Source of the DNA: an uncultured bacterium
GTDB taxonomy: Bacteria > Nitrospirota > Thermodesulfovibrionia > Thermodesulfovibrionales > Thermodesulfovibrionaceae
DNA: 64,000 nucleotides
Assembly (NCBI GenBank): GCA_937998865.1
Contig: CALLBR010000004.1
Location: forward strand, 27,116-91,115
Direction: 5' to 3'
Shown piece after piece: positions 45,015-52,258 of this stretch (positions within the stretch are counted from its first letter, which is position 1; each line of letters opens with the position of its first letter). Position numbers and translations under genes: made by a program. The notes under the pieces were generated by a model. That model was not told the origin of the DNA and did no database searches. It saw only the letters and a program-made list of their open reading frames with translations.

Positions 45015-45275
45015 ATGGATAATAAAACCAAGTTGATGCAGAGGTTAAAGAGAATAGAGGGGCAAATAAGAGGACTTCAAAAAATGATTGAATCTGGCAG
45101 ATCCTGTGAGGAGATTATTACTCAATTTGCTTCTATAAATGGTGCTTTAAAGGGAGCAGGGTTGATGATTGTAAAGTTTTATATTAAAGACTGTTTAACT
45201 AAAAATGAAAGCTCTCATGAAGAAATTGAGAAAGATATAGAGAAAGTTATTAAAACATATATATCAGCTGTTTAG
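45015..45275 (+). CDS. CsoR-family repressor, CstR-like persulfide-sensor type
   Basis: 86 residues, the all-helical CsoR/RcnR/FrmR fold: MQRLKRIEGQIRGLQKMIESGRSCEEI ... MIVKFYIKDCL. The two thiols are Cys31 and Cys60. In copper-sensing CsoR a His lies four residues before the second Cys; here that position is Tyr56, so a Cu(I) site is incomplete. Cys31/Cys60 without His matches CstR, the per/polysulfide sensor. A sulfide-stress or sulfur-oxidation regulon is therefore more likely than copper; the downstream genes are now pseudogenes. Confidence 0.85.
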   Translation: MDNKTKLMQRLKRIEGQIRGLQKMIESGRSCEEIITQFASINGALKGAGLMIVKFYIKDCLTKNESSHEEIEKDIEKVIKTYISAV

Positions 45276-45286
45276 GAGGTGATCTT

Positions 45287-45469
45287 ATGCCCTTATATGA
45301 ATAAAGATGTAAAAAATGTAACAATACTTTCGAGTTTTACAAGCCAATTAATAGAAAAGACGAAAAACAAAAGTGTCCTCTCTGTGGAAATTTTGAGACA
45401 GAGCGTTTAATCTCTTCATTTTTAAATAAGTCAGGCAGCTGTAGTTTTTCCTACAATTTCGGTAGTTGA
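45287..45469 (+). pseudogene. FmdB-family zinc-ribbon protein, interrupted by an early TAA
   Basis: Read through codon 6, the frame gives MPLYE-stop-RCKKCNNTFEFYKP ... KCPLCGNFETERLISSF, a ~60-residue FmdB-family zinc ribbon with its two CxxC pairs. FmdB proteins start MP(I/L)YEY.C..C, so the TAA (45302-45304) replaces the conserved Tyr codon. AGGAGG is retained before the ATG. 11 nt downstream of the CstR-like gene, so it belonged to that operon. The small size kept it out of the ORF track. Confidence 0.8.
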
Positions 45470-45507
45470 AAAGTAAAGTAGTCGGTAGTTTACCGAAGGA
45501 GGATATG

Positions 45508-46462
45508 ATGAATTTATCAAGAAGAGGTTTTTTTGACATTATCATCTGTATTTTGTAGCACTCTTTTATTAGGCAATTATGTGGATGCTTCTAAAGGTAA
45601 ATATGCTACTTTAGTTGATATTGATAAATGTGACGGTTGTAAGGATGAATCTATACCACTCTGCACAAAGGCTTGCAGAGAATACAATAAAGATAGAATC
45701 CCAGAACCTCAAAAACCAATTTTACCCTATTGGCCAAGAAAGACTTATGAAGATTGGTCTAATAAAAGAGATAAAATCGACACCTTAACACCTTACAATT
45801 GGATATTTATTCAAAAAGTTAAAATTGAAGATGAAGAAATTTTTATTCCTCGAAGATGTATGCACTGTGATAATCCTCCTTGTGTTCGGCAGTGTCCCTT
45901 TGGCGCATTATCTAAGTATTCTGAGGGAAATTCTGTAATTAATGATAAATTATGTTTTGGTGGAGCAAAATGCAGAGATGTTTGTCCTTAGCATATTCCT
46001 CAAAGACAAGCTGAAGTTGGAATTTATCTGAAGATCTTGCCTAAGTATGCTGGAGGCGGAGTAATGTATAAATGTGATTTATGCAAAGATCGAATAAAAA
46101 AGGGACAAGAACCAGCCTGTGTTGTTGCTTGTAAAGAACGACTGGGAGAAAAAGCAGTATTTACTTTTGGTTTAAGAGAACAAATTTATGATATGACATT
46201 GAAGAGAGCAAAGAATGAAGGATTATACATATATGGTGATAGACAGAACGGAGGAACTTCAACTCTTTACCTTTCTAAAATTCCCTTTGAAAGGATAAAC
46301 AATGCTCTTAAAGCCCATAATGAGAGATTTCAAATGCCTCTAAAGGTGGAAAATAAAATAGAGTCTACCTTTAATCCAATTGGTAAAGTAGCGCTCCTTT
46401 CTGGAGCTTTATCCATGGTGGGAGCTATTGTGGGAGCAATAAAATCTAAGAAAAATCCATAA
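45508..46462 (+). pseudogene. Tat-exported four-cluster Fe-S electron-transfer subunit, frameshifted and with internal TAG
   Basis: The intact product would be ~317 residues. ATG 45508 (GAAGGAGG upstream) gives MNLSRRGFF, then a frameshift in a 7-T run (45528-45534); removing one T restores MNLSRRGFLTLSSVFCS, a Tat signal. The ferredoxin part has CDGC, CMHCDNPPCVRQCP and CRDVCP, followed by an in-frame TAG (45989-45991) where relatives have Trp (CPWHIPQRQ), then CDLCKDRI, CVVACKER and a C-terminal membrane anchor (VALLSGALSMVGAIVGA). It resembles FdnH/HybA-type beta subunits. Two independent lesions argue for decay over a sequencing error. Confidence 0.85.
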
Positions 46463-46475
46463 AAGGAGGAAAACA

Positions 46476-47149
46476 ATGAAAAGTAAAATAAGAAGACACA
46501 GTAAAATAGAACTTATAGAGCATTGGAGTATTGCTTTGTCAGGTATTGTACTTCTTTTTACTGGTTTAGGTTGTTTACCTCTTTACAAAATATAAGTGAA
46601 ATACCAGGTTTTGCTTGGACAGCTGATTTTTACAATGTTACTCTTATTCATTACATTGCTTCAATAGTATTTCTTTGTGGTGTTGTCTTTCATATTTTTT
46701 ATCATGGACTAAGAAAAGATTATGGTCTTTTGCCCAAAAAGGGAGATATTTCAAAGGGTATTAAAGTTTTATTGGCAATGATAGGTATTGGGAAAGAACC
46801 ACCTTCAGAGAAATATCTACCAGAACAGAGAATTGCCTATGTAGGAATTGGATTTGTCATAATTTTACTTCTCATAACAGGTATAATAAAAATTCTAAAA
46901 AATTTGGAGTGGATTTTATTATCGCCAGAAGTGGAAAGCATAAACACTATAATTCATACTCTTTCAGGTTTTCTTTTTTTGCTTGCCTTCATAGTTCATG
47001 TAGGTACAGTACTAATTTTTCCTTCAAATTGGCCTCTTTTGAAAAGCATGTTTACTGGTTATGTAGATGAGGAAGATGCTAAGCACAGACATTCTTTATG
47101 GTATAACAAGATTAAAAGAGATTTGACTGCTATAATTTTGGGCAAGTAA
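46476..47149 (+). pseudogene. Formate dehydrogenase-type cytochrome b (gamma) subunit, frameshifted
   Basis: ATG 46476 with AAAAGGAGG reads MKSKIRRHSKIELIEHWSIALSG ... LPLYKI then stops at 46593; the rest (ISEIPGFAWTADFYNVTLIHYIASI ... GLRKDYGLLPKKGDISKGIKVLLA) continues in another frame to 47149. The shift lies in AAAATATAAG near 46587-46593. Joined, it is a ~220-residue four-helix di-haem cytochrome b of the FdnI type with its membrane histidines (EHW, IHYIAS, FHIFYHG, HTLSGF). The ORF-track N-terminus (MEYCFVRY) is out-of-frame translation of the first helix. Confidence 0.85.
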
Positions 47150-47230
47150 AAATTTATTTATTTTTTATCAGAGGTTTTTTTGAGGTTCAACATAGTTTTC
47201 AACAAAAAATGTTAAAAGATAGAAAAAGCT

Positions 47231-47470
47231 CTATAAAGAAATAAATTTTTTGTGAATTTTCTCCCTAATTTGTTCATCTGTGGCATCGGGTTCAGACAGA
47301 AAAAGTTCCATGAGTCTCACGTTGTTATGAGATAGACAATTGGGGCATCTGTCTTGAATATGGATTGTAAAACAATCTAAGCAAAACAAAGCAGATCTTA
47401 GAGGAATAAGGCATTTCCCAAATTTTTCTTTAATGCTACATTTTTCTTCAATCTCATAGATTTTTTTCAT
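47231..47470 (-). CDS. Small zinc-ribbon protein
   Basis: 79 residues from MKKIYEIEEKCSIKEKFG; the ORF track adds 8 codons. It contains RSALFCLDCFTIHIQDRCPNCLSHNNV, i.e. two CxxC knuckles forming a zinc ribbon, then an acidic/basic tail. ATG 47470 is preceded by an extended -10 TGTTAAAAT ending 5 nt upstream, a leaderless arrangement that supports both the gene and its start. Function unknown; perhaps a nucleic-acid- or protein-binding adaptor. Confidence 0.65.
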   Translation of the reverse strand: MKKIYEIEEKCSIKEKFGKCLIPLRSALFCLDCFTIHIQDRCPNCLSHNNVRLMELFLSEPDATDEQIREKIHKKFISL

Positions 47471-47475
47471 AAACG

Positions 47476-47484
47476 ATTTTAACA
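47476..47484 (-). promoter_or_regulatory. Extended -10 promoter of the zinc-ribbon gene, leaderless
   Basis: Minus strand TGTTAAAAT, the hexamer (complement of 47476-47481) ending 5 nt before ATG 47470; TTAACA lies 19 nt upstream as a weak -35. Confidence 0.45.
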
Positions 47485-47528
47485 CATATTGCAATAAGAG
47501 TGTTAAAATTTTTAAAATATATTATCTT

Positions 47529-47602
<74 letters not shown>

Positions 47603-47604
47603 TT

Positions 47605-47681
47605 GGCGGATGTAGCTCAACGGTTAGAGCACTGGACTGTGGCTCCAGGTGCTGCGGGTTCGAGTCCCGTCATCCGCCCCA
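47605..47681 (+). tRNA. tRNA-His (anticodon GTG)
   Basis: Eight-base-pair acceptor GGCGGATG/CATCCGCC, which includes the extra G(-1):C73 pair diagnostic of tRNA-His, anticodon loop CTGTGGC (GTG), T-loop TTCGAGT. CCA (47679-47681) is encoded, unlike the neighbouring tRNA-Arg. The two tRNAs are 2 nt apart and probably processed from one transcript. Confidence 0.97.
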
Positions 47682-47800
47682 TTGTAAAGTCCGTTGAGAC
47701 TTTTTTGCATCTTCATTCAGACAAAAGACTCTTAGCCCAAACTCCCATTTCCATATTTAATCAACCCTATTTATTAGCAATTATGGATAGAGGTTTTGTA

Positions 47801-47828
47801 TTGACAAAAGGATATAAAAAGAGATAAT
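47801..47828 (+). promoter_or_regulatory. Promoter of the mla-tolC operon
   Basis: TTGACA, 16-nt spacer, GATAAT, ending 11 nt before ATG 47840. No Shine-Dalgarno lies between, so the leader is only a few nucleotides long. Confidence 0.6.
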
Positions 47829-47839
47829 TTAAAACTTCA

Positions 47840-48610
47840 ATGAAATCAATTTTTAGATATTTAGGAATTAATGTATTAAATTTGTTTGTCTTCTTAGGAA
47901 AAATGTTTTTATTTCTCACGGAGATATTCTATTGTCTCCTAATTCCTCCTTTTAGATTTAAAAATTTATTGAGGCAGATAAGATTCTTCGGAAATAAGTC
48001 TATGATTGTTGTTGTTTTTACGGGTGCTTTCAGTGGGATGGTATTGGCTCTGCAGGGTTTTTATGCTCTCAACAAATTTGGAGCTGAAGCTTTATTAGGT
48101 CCTGTGGTAGCTCTCTCTCTAATTAGAGAGCTTGGTCCTGTTTTATGTGCTTTAATGGTTACAGGAAGGGCAGGTTCGGCAATAACTGCAGAAATCGGGA
48201 TTATGAAGATTACTGAACAGCTTGATGCTCTTACTGTTATGGCAGTAAATCCAATGAAATATGTAGTTGTTCCAAATATTCTTGCTGGTGTAATAACTTT
48301 TCCTCTCCTTACTGCTATATTTGATGTAATAGGAATTTACGGTGGTTACTTAGTTTCTGTTCATGCTTTGGGGCTAAGTGAAGGAACATACTTTGCACAA
48401 ATGGAACTATATGTTGATATGGAGGACATTAGAATTGGTTTATATAAAGCGTTAAGCTTCGGACTGCTTGTAAGTTGGATTTGCACTTTCATGGGCTATA
48501 ATGCAGGTTATGGTGCAAGAGGTGTTAGTAAAGCCACTACAAATGCTGTAGTGCTCTCTTCAGTAGTAATTCTTTTGTGGGACTACATGCTTGGAGCTTT
48601 TCTTTTATGA
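47840..48610 (+). CDS. mlaE: MlaE-type ABC transporter permease (phospholipid/OM lipid asymmetry)
   Basis: 256 residues, the usual MlaE length, about five membrane segments. IVVVFTGAFSGMVLALQGFYALNKFGAEALLGPVVALSLIRELGPVLCALMVTGRAGSAITAEIGIM is the family core, along with EQLDALTVMAVNP and the late NAGYGARGVSKATTNAVV. Inner-membrane channel of a system that moves phospholipids between membranes. ATGA overlap with mlaF. Confidence 0.95.
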   Translation: MKSIFRYLGINVLNLFVFLGKMFLFLTEIFYCLLIPPFRFKNLLRQIRFFGNKSMIVVVFTGAFSGMVLALQGFYALNKFGAEALLGPVVALSLIRELGPVLCALMVTGRAGSAITAEIGIMKITEQLDALTVMAVNPMKYVVVPNILAGVITFPLLTAIFDVIGIYGGYLVSVHALGLSEGTYFAQMELYVDMEDIRIGLYKALSFGLLVSWICTFMGYNAGYGARGVSKATTNAVVLSSVVILLWDYMLGAFLL

Positions 48611-49362
48611 TTGAGATAAAAAACCTCTATAAATCTTTTGGAAAACAAGAAGTTTTAAGAGGTGTTAATCTTGTAATCCAAGAAGGCCAGGTAACAGCAA
48701 TTATTGGAAGAAGTGGGGGAGGTAAATCAGTCCTCTTGAAACATATTGTGGGGTTACTAAAGCCTGACAGAGGAAGTATTTTCATAAAGGGAGAAGATAT
48801 AACTAAGCTCAAAGGCAATAAGCTTGATCAAATAAGAAGCCAAATTGGAGTAGTCTTTCAGGGAGGAGCACTTTTTGATTCCATGACAGTTTATGAAAAT
48901 GTTGCCTTTCCCTTGAGAGAGAAAACAAAGCTTGATAAAAATGTTATTCATGAGGCTGTGCTAAAGTCTCTTCATGATGTTGGATTAGATGGTATGGAGT
49001 ATAAATATCCAGCGGAACTAAGCGGAGGAATGCGTAAAAGAGTTGCTCTTGCCAGAGCTCTTATTGGAAAACCCAAGATAATACTTTTCGATGAACCCAC
49101 CACTGGACTTGATCCAATTTTAGTACGTTCCATACACAAACTTATTAAAAATACTCAGAAGCAGTATGGGTTCACAGGCTTAATAATTAGTCATGAAATT
49201 CCTGAAATATTTGAGATTTCAGATACTGTTGCCCTACTTCACGAAGGTACGATTATAGAGGTGGGAACTCCCCAAGAGATTCAAGAAAGTGATAACATTA
49301 TTGTAAAAAAATTTATAAAGGGAATAGAACAGGGAGGTAATAATGAAACGGGAAAATCTTGA
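48607..49362 (+). CDS. mlaF: MlaF-type ABC transporter ATP-binding protein
   Basis: 251 residues from MIEIKNLYKSFG (the ORF track adds 10 codons; the ATGA overlap with mlaE fixes the start). Walker A GRSGGGKSVLLKHIVGLL, signature ELSGGMRKRVALARAL, Walker B IILFDEPTTGLDP and switch His ISHE. Powers MlaE. Confidence 0.96.
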   Translation: MIEIKNLYKSFGKQEVLRGVNLVIQEGQVTAIIGRSGGGKSVLLKHIVGLLKPDRGSIFIKGEDITKLKGNKLDQIRSQIGVVFQGGALFDSMTVYENVAFPLREKTKLDKNVIHEAVLKSLHDVGLDGMEYKYPAELSGGMRKRVALARALIGKPKIILFDEPTTGLDPILVRSIHKLIKNTQKQYGFTGLIISHEIPEIFEISDTVALLHEGTIIEVGTPQEIQESDNIIVKKFIKGIEQGGNNETGKS

Positions 49363-49786
49363 AATAGCTGTGGGAATATTTGTTTTTATTGGAATTATAG
49401 CTTTAGGTTATCTTTCCTTTAAGCTGGGTAAAGTTAATCTCTTTTCTACTGGAGCTTATACTTTATATGCTGAGTTTGATAAGGTAGGAGGAATCAAGAA
49501 AGGCTCTATTGTTGAAATTGCAGGCGTTCCTGTGGGATCAGTTGAAAAAATTGAAATTAATGAGAAATATCATGCAGTGGTTTCAATTAAAATTGACAGT
49601 TCTATTAAAATCCCTGAAGATTCAATTGCATCTGTTAGAACTAAGGGACTTATTGGAGAAAAATATATCCAGATTACTCCAGGAGGCTCTGAGCAATTTT
49701 TATCAAAGGGAGATAAAATTAGAGAAACAGAATCATCAATAGACATAGAGGAGGTGTTATCTAAGTATGTTTTCGGTAAAATTTAA
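49343..49786 (+). CDS. mlaD: MlaD-type MCE-domain protein
   Basis: 147 residues. One N-terminal membrane anchor (IAVGIFVFIGIIALGYLSF) and one MCE domain (YTLYAEFDKVGGIKKGSIVEIAGVPVGSVEKIEI ... IPEDSIASVRTKGLIGEKYIQI). Short form lacking a long helical tail, as in E. coli MlaD; expected to form a hexameric ring in the periplasm. Overlaps mlaF and the TolC-family gene by 20 nt each. Confidence 0.95.
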   Translation: MKRENLEIAVGIFVFIGIIALGYLSFKLGKVNLFSTGAYTLYAEFDKVGGIKKGSIVEIAGVPVGSVEKIEINEKYHAVVSIKIDSSIKIPEDSIASVRTKGLIGEKYIQITPGGSEQFLSKGDKIRETESSIDIEEVLSKYVFGKI

Positions 49787-51131
49787 AACTTTATTAATTC
49801 TGGTATTTTTTTTATTTACAGGAATCTGCCATGCTGAGGATGTGATTACTCTTGATCTTAAAGCGTGTATTGATAGAGTTATTAAATTTCATCCTGAGAT
49901 AGGTGAATACAAAAAAAATATTGAAATTTATAAGGCAAAACTTAGTCAAGCTGAAAGTGCTCTTTTACCTCAAATCGAGCTGATAGCTCTTGGAGGACCT
50001 TCTCCCAAAGCAGAAAAAGAGGCTATTTCACCTGAAATAAAGACAGATGTGAAGTCTTCAACAATCAATGGCCTTTTTGGGATGATCACTCTGCAAGTGA
50101 TACAGCCGATTTATACTTTTGGAAAACTCTCAGGTTACAGGACTGCTGCAGAAGGGGGAATGAAAGTCTCCGAGGCAGAGCTTGAAAAAAAACGTTCTGA
50201 GTTAATCCTGAAAACTAAAGAACTTTACTGGAGTTTAGCTTTAGTAAGAGATTTAAAAGCATTGGCAACAGAGATTAACGATGAACTTCAAAAGGCAATA
50301 AAGAGAACTGAAGAAGACTTAAAAAAGGATATACCTTCTGCAGATGAACTGACTCTTTACAAACTTAGAACATTTCTGGGGGAGGTAAAGAGAAATTTAA
50401 ATGAAATAGAGAAAAACGAAGCAATCCTTACAGAAGCAATTAAATTTATGACAGGTATTCCCTTATCTCAGAAAGTTAATATACTAACCTTTCCTCTTCA
50501 ATACGAAGAAGCTTACATCAATAAAGAGGATATGATAAATAAAGCTTTTAATTTAAGGCCGGAGATGACTCAAATAAAAGAGGGTCTCAAAGCAAAAGAA
50601 GCCCTTATAGAAGTAGAAAAGAGTAATCTTTATCCTCAAATTTTTGCTCTATTGAAAGGCAATTTTTCAAGTGCTACTAACAGAGATAGAATTCATAATC
50701 CCTATATTACAGATCCTTTAAACTCTTCATATATGGCTGTTGTCGTAGGAATGAAACTCAACATTGATTTTGGAATCACTAAAGGTAAAATAAAAGAAGC
50801 CCAGATAGAATATGAAAAGATTCTGGAGAAAAAAAAGCTTGCTGAGAAAGGTATTCCAGTTCAGATTACAAAGGCTTATTTAGAGTATTTGGAAGCAACA
50901 AAGAGTGCAAAAGACATGGAAGAGGCTTATCAGAATGCCAAAAAATGGCTTATAAGTGCAGATGCAAACCTTGACATGGGAATTGGAGAGACTAAGGATT
51001 TAGCAGATGCTGTGCTTGCCTATGCAACAACGAGAATAAATCAATTGAAATCTCTATATAATCAAAAAATGGCCTTGGCAAATTTATTACATGCTTCTGG
51101 ATTTGATAAAGAGGAAAGGGAGGAGAAGTAA
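49767..51131 (+). CDS. TolC-family outer membrane efflux protein
   Basis: 454 residues with a signal peptide (LLILVFFLFTGICHA). Two OEP repeats with long amphipathic helices (LKACIDRVIKFHPEIGEYKKNIEIYKAKLSQAESALLPQIEL; LRPEMTQIKEGLKAKEALIEVEKSNLYPQI). A trimeric beta-barrel with a periplasmic tunnel is expected. It lies within the mla operon between mlaD and mlaC, where E. coli has no TolC protein. Confidence 0.92.
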   Translation: MFSVKFKTLLILVFFLFTGICHAEDVITLDLKACIDRVIKFHPEIGEYKKNIEIYKAKLSQAESALLPQIELIALGGPSPKAEKEAISPEIKTDVKSSTINGLFGMITLQVIQPIYTFGKLSGYRTAAEGGMKVSEAELEKKRSELILKTKELYWSLALVRDLKALATEINDELQKAIKRTEEDLKKDIPSADELTLYKLRTFLGEVKRNLNEIEKNEAILTEAIKFMTGIPLSQKVNILTFPLQYEEAYINKEDMINKAFNLRPEMTQIKEGLKAKEALIEVEKSNLYPQIFALLKGNFSSATNRDRIHNPYITDPLNSSYMAVVVGMKLNIDFGITKGKIKEAQIEYEKILEKKKLAEKGIPVQITKAYLEYLEATKSAKDMEEAYQNAKKWLISADANLDMGIGETKDLADAVLAYATTRINQLKSLYNQKMALANLLHASGFDKEEREEK

Positions 51132-51745
51132 TGATGATTAAAAATATTATCATTTTCTCATTAATACTATTATTTTTTAACTTAGATATTTCCTTTTCAG
51201 CTACATCACCCCAGGAACAGATAAAAAAAACCATTGACAGTGTTTTACAAATTGTAAAGGATCCAAAATTTAAAGGTAAGGAAAATACACAAAAAAGAAG
51301 AGCGGCTTTAAGAAATGAAATAAGTAAGGTCTTTGATTTTGAAGAGATGTCAAAACGTTCCTTAGGAATTTATTGGAGAGAGAGAACTCCCCACGAAAAA
51401 AAGGAATTTGTAGAGCTTTATAGAGATTTATTAGAAAGATCCTATGTGGGTAAAATTGAATCATATACCAATGAAAAAATCATTTACTATGATGAAAAGA
51501 TCGAAAATAAATATGCAGAAGTTAAGACAAAAATAGTTACCAGCGACAAAAGGGAAATTCCTATAGATTACAAACTTTATTTTGATGGCAGGGATTGGAA
51601 GGTATACGATGTGGTAATTGAAGGTGTAAGTCTGGTGAGTAACTATCGCTCTCAATTTAATAAAATAATTCGGAATCAATCTTATGAAGAGCTTATTAAA
51701 AGAATGAAAGCGAAACAACAAGAGGAACTCTTAAGGGAGAAATAA
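51131..51745 (+). CDS. mlaC: MlaC-type periplasmic lipid-binding protein
   Basis: 204 residues with a signal peptide (IIIFSLILLFFNLDISFSA). The MlaC/Ttg2D core is present: RRAALRNEISKVFDFEEMSKRSLGIYWRERTPHEKKEFVELYRDLLERSYVGKI and DWKVYDVVIEGVSLVSNYRSQFNKII. Shuttles phospholipid through the periplasm between MlaFED and an outer-membrane partner. Its first ATG shares the last A of the TolC stop. Confidence 0.95.
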   Translation: MMIKNIIIFSLILLFFNLDISFSATSPQEQIKKTIDSVLQIVKDPKFKGKENTQKRRAALRNEISKVFDFEEMSKRSLGIYWRERTPHEKKEFVELYRDLLERSYVGKIESYTNEKIIYYDEKIENKYAEVKTKIVTSDKREIPIDYKLYFDGRDWKVYDVVIEGVSLVSNYRSQFNKIIRNQSYEELIKRMKAKQQEELLREK

Positions 51746-52258
51746 ATGAAAACCATTGCTTTACTTGAAAAAAATAAGGTTTTACATAGGATGATTAGAG
51801 ATTCTCTTTCTCCTGATATAAGGATTAAAGAAATAAGTGATGCTCATGACTTCATAAGGAACTATGACAAAATAAATCCCTCTTTAATTGTTTTAGATGA
51901 AAATTTTGCAGAAATACAAACTCTTGATTTTTGTATAATGATAAGAGAGAAACGCTCCCTTCTTACGCCCATTTTATTGGTTCTAAATTTTTACTCCACT
52001 ATGGATTTAGAAAGGTTAAAAAACTTAGGTATTCACCATTTAGTTAAACCAGTGCCCAAGGAAGTGATGTTAGAGAAGATAGAATCCTTTTTCAAACCAT
52101 TTGTTTCACTAAAAATAAAAGAAGCAGAAATGATAGAAAAAAGTCAATTTTCTTCTCTTACGGAGAGTTTAAAGCCTATCATAAGGGATGAAGTAAAGAG
52201 AGAGATTTTAAACATTTTTAAACAATTCATGGAGGTTGTGGAGAAAAGAAATGGTTGA
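51746..52258 (+). CDS. Atypical stand-alone receiver-domain protein
   Basis: 170 residues. A receiver fold with Asp51 in LIVLDENF and the Lys in HHLVKPVPKE, but the N-terminal acidic pair is reduced (IALLEKNK instead of VDDD/E) and the conserved Ser/Thr is Asn (LLVLNFY), so phosphorylation is doubtful. The last ~45 residues form a helix rich in charged residues. No output domain. It follows mlaC directly and precedes valS; a scaffold or partner-binding role is possible. Confidence 0.78.
   Translation: MKTIALLEKNKVLHRMIRDSLSPDIRIKEISDAHDFIRNYDKINPSLIVLDENFAEIQTLDFCIMIREKRSLLTPILLVLNFYSTMDLERLKNLGIHHLVKPVPKEVMLEKIESFFKPFVSLKIKEAEMIEKSQFSSLTESLKPIIRDEVKREILNIFKQFMEVVEKRNG

Noticed and set aside
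45989-45991. TAG as a pyrrolysine or suppressed codon in the Fe-S subunit
   Set aside because: Relatives have Trp (CPWHIP), the same gene also carries a frameshift, and neighbouring genes carry TAA and frameshift lesions, so decay explains everything.
46523-46600. N-terminus MEYCFVRYCTSFYWF of the ORF-track cytochrome b
   Set aside because: Out-of-frame reading of the first helix; the true N-terminus is ATG 46476 in another frame (MKSKIRRHSKIELIEHW).
47603-47827. ORF starting MADVAQRLEHWTVAPGAAGSSPVIRP
   Set aside because: It is translation of the tRNA-His gene, a well-known artefact; the rest has no coding character.
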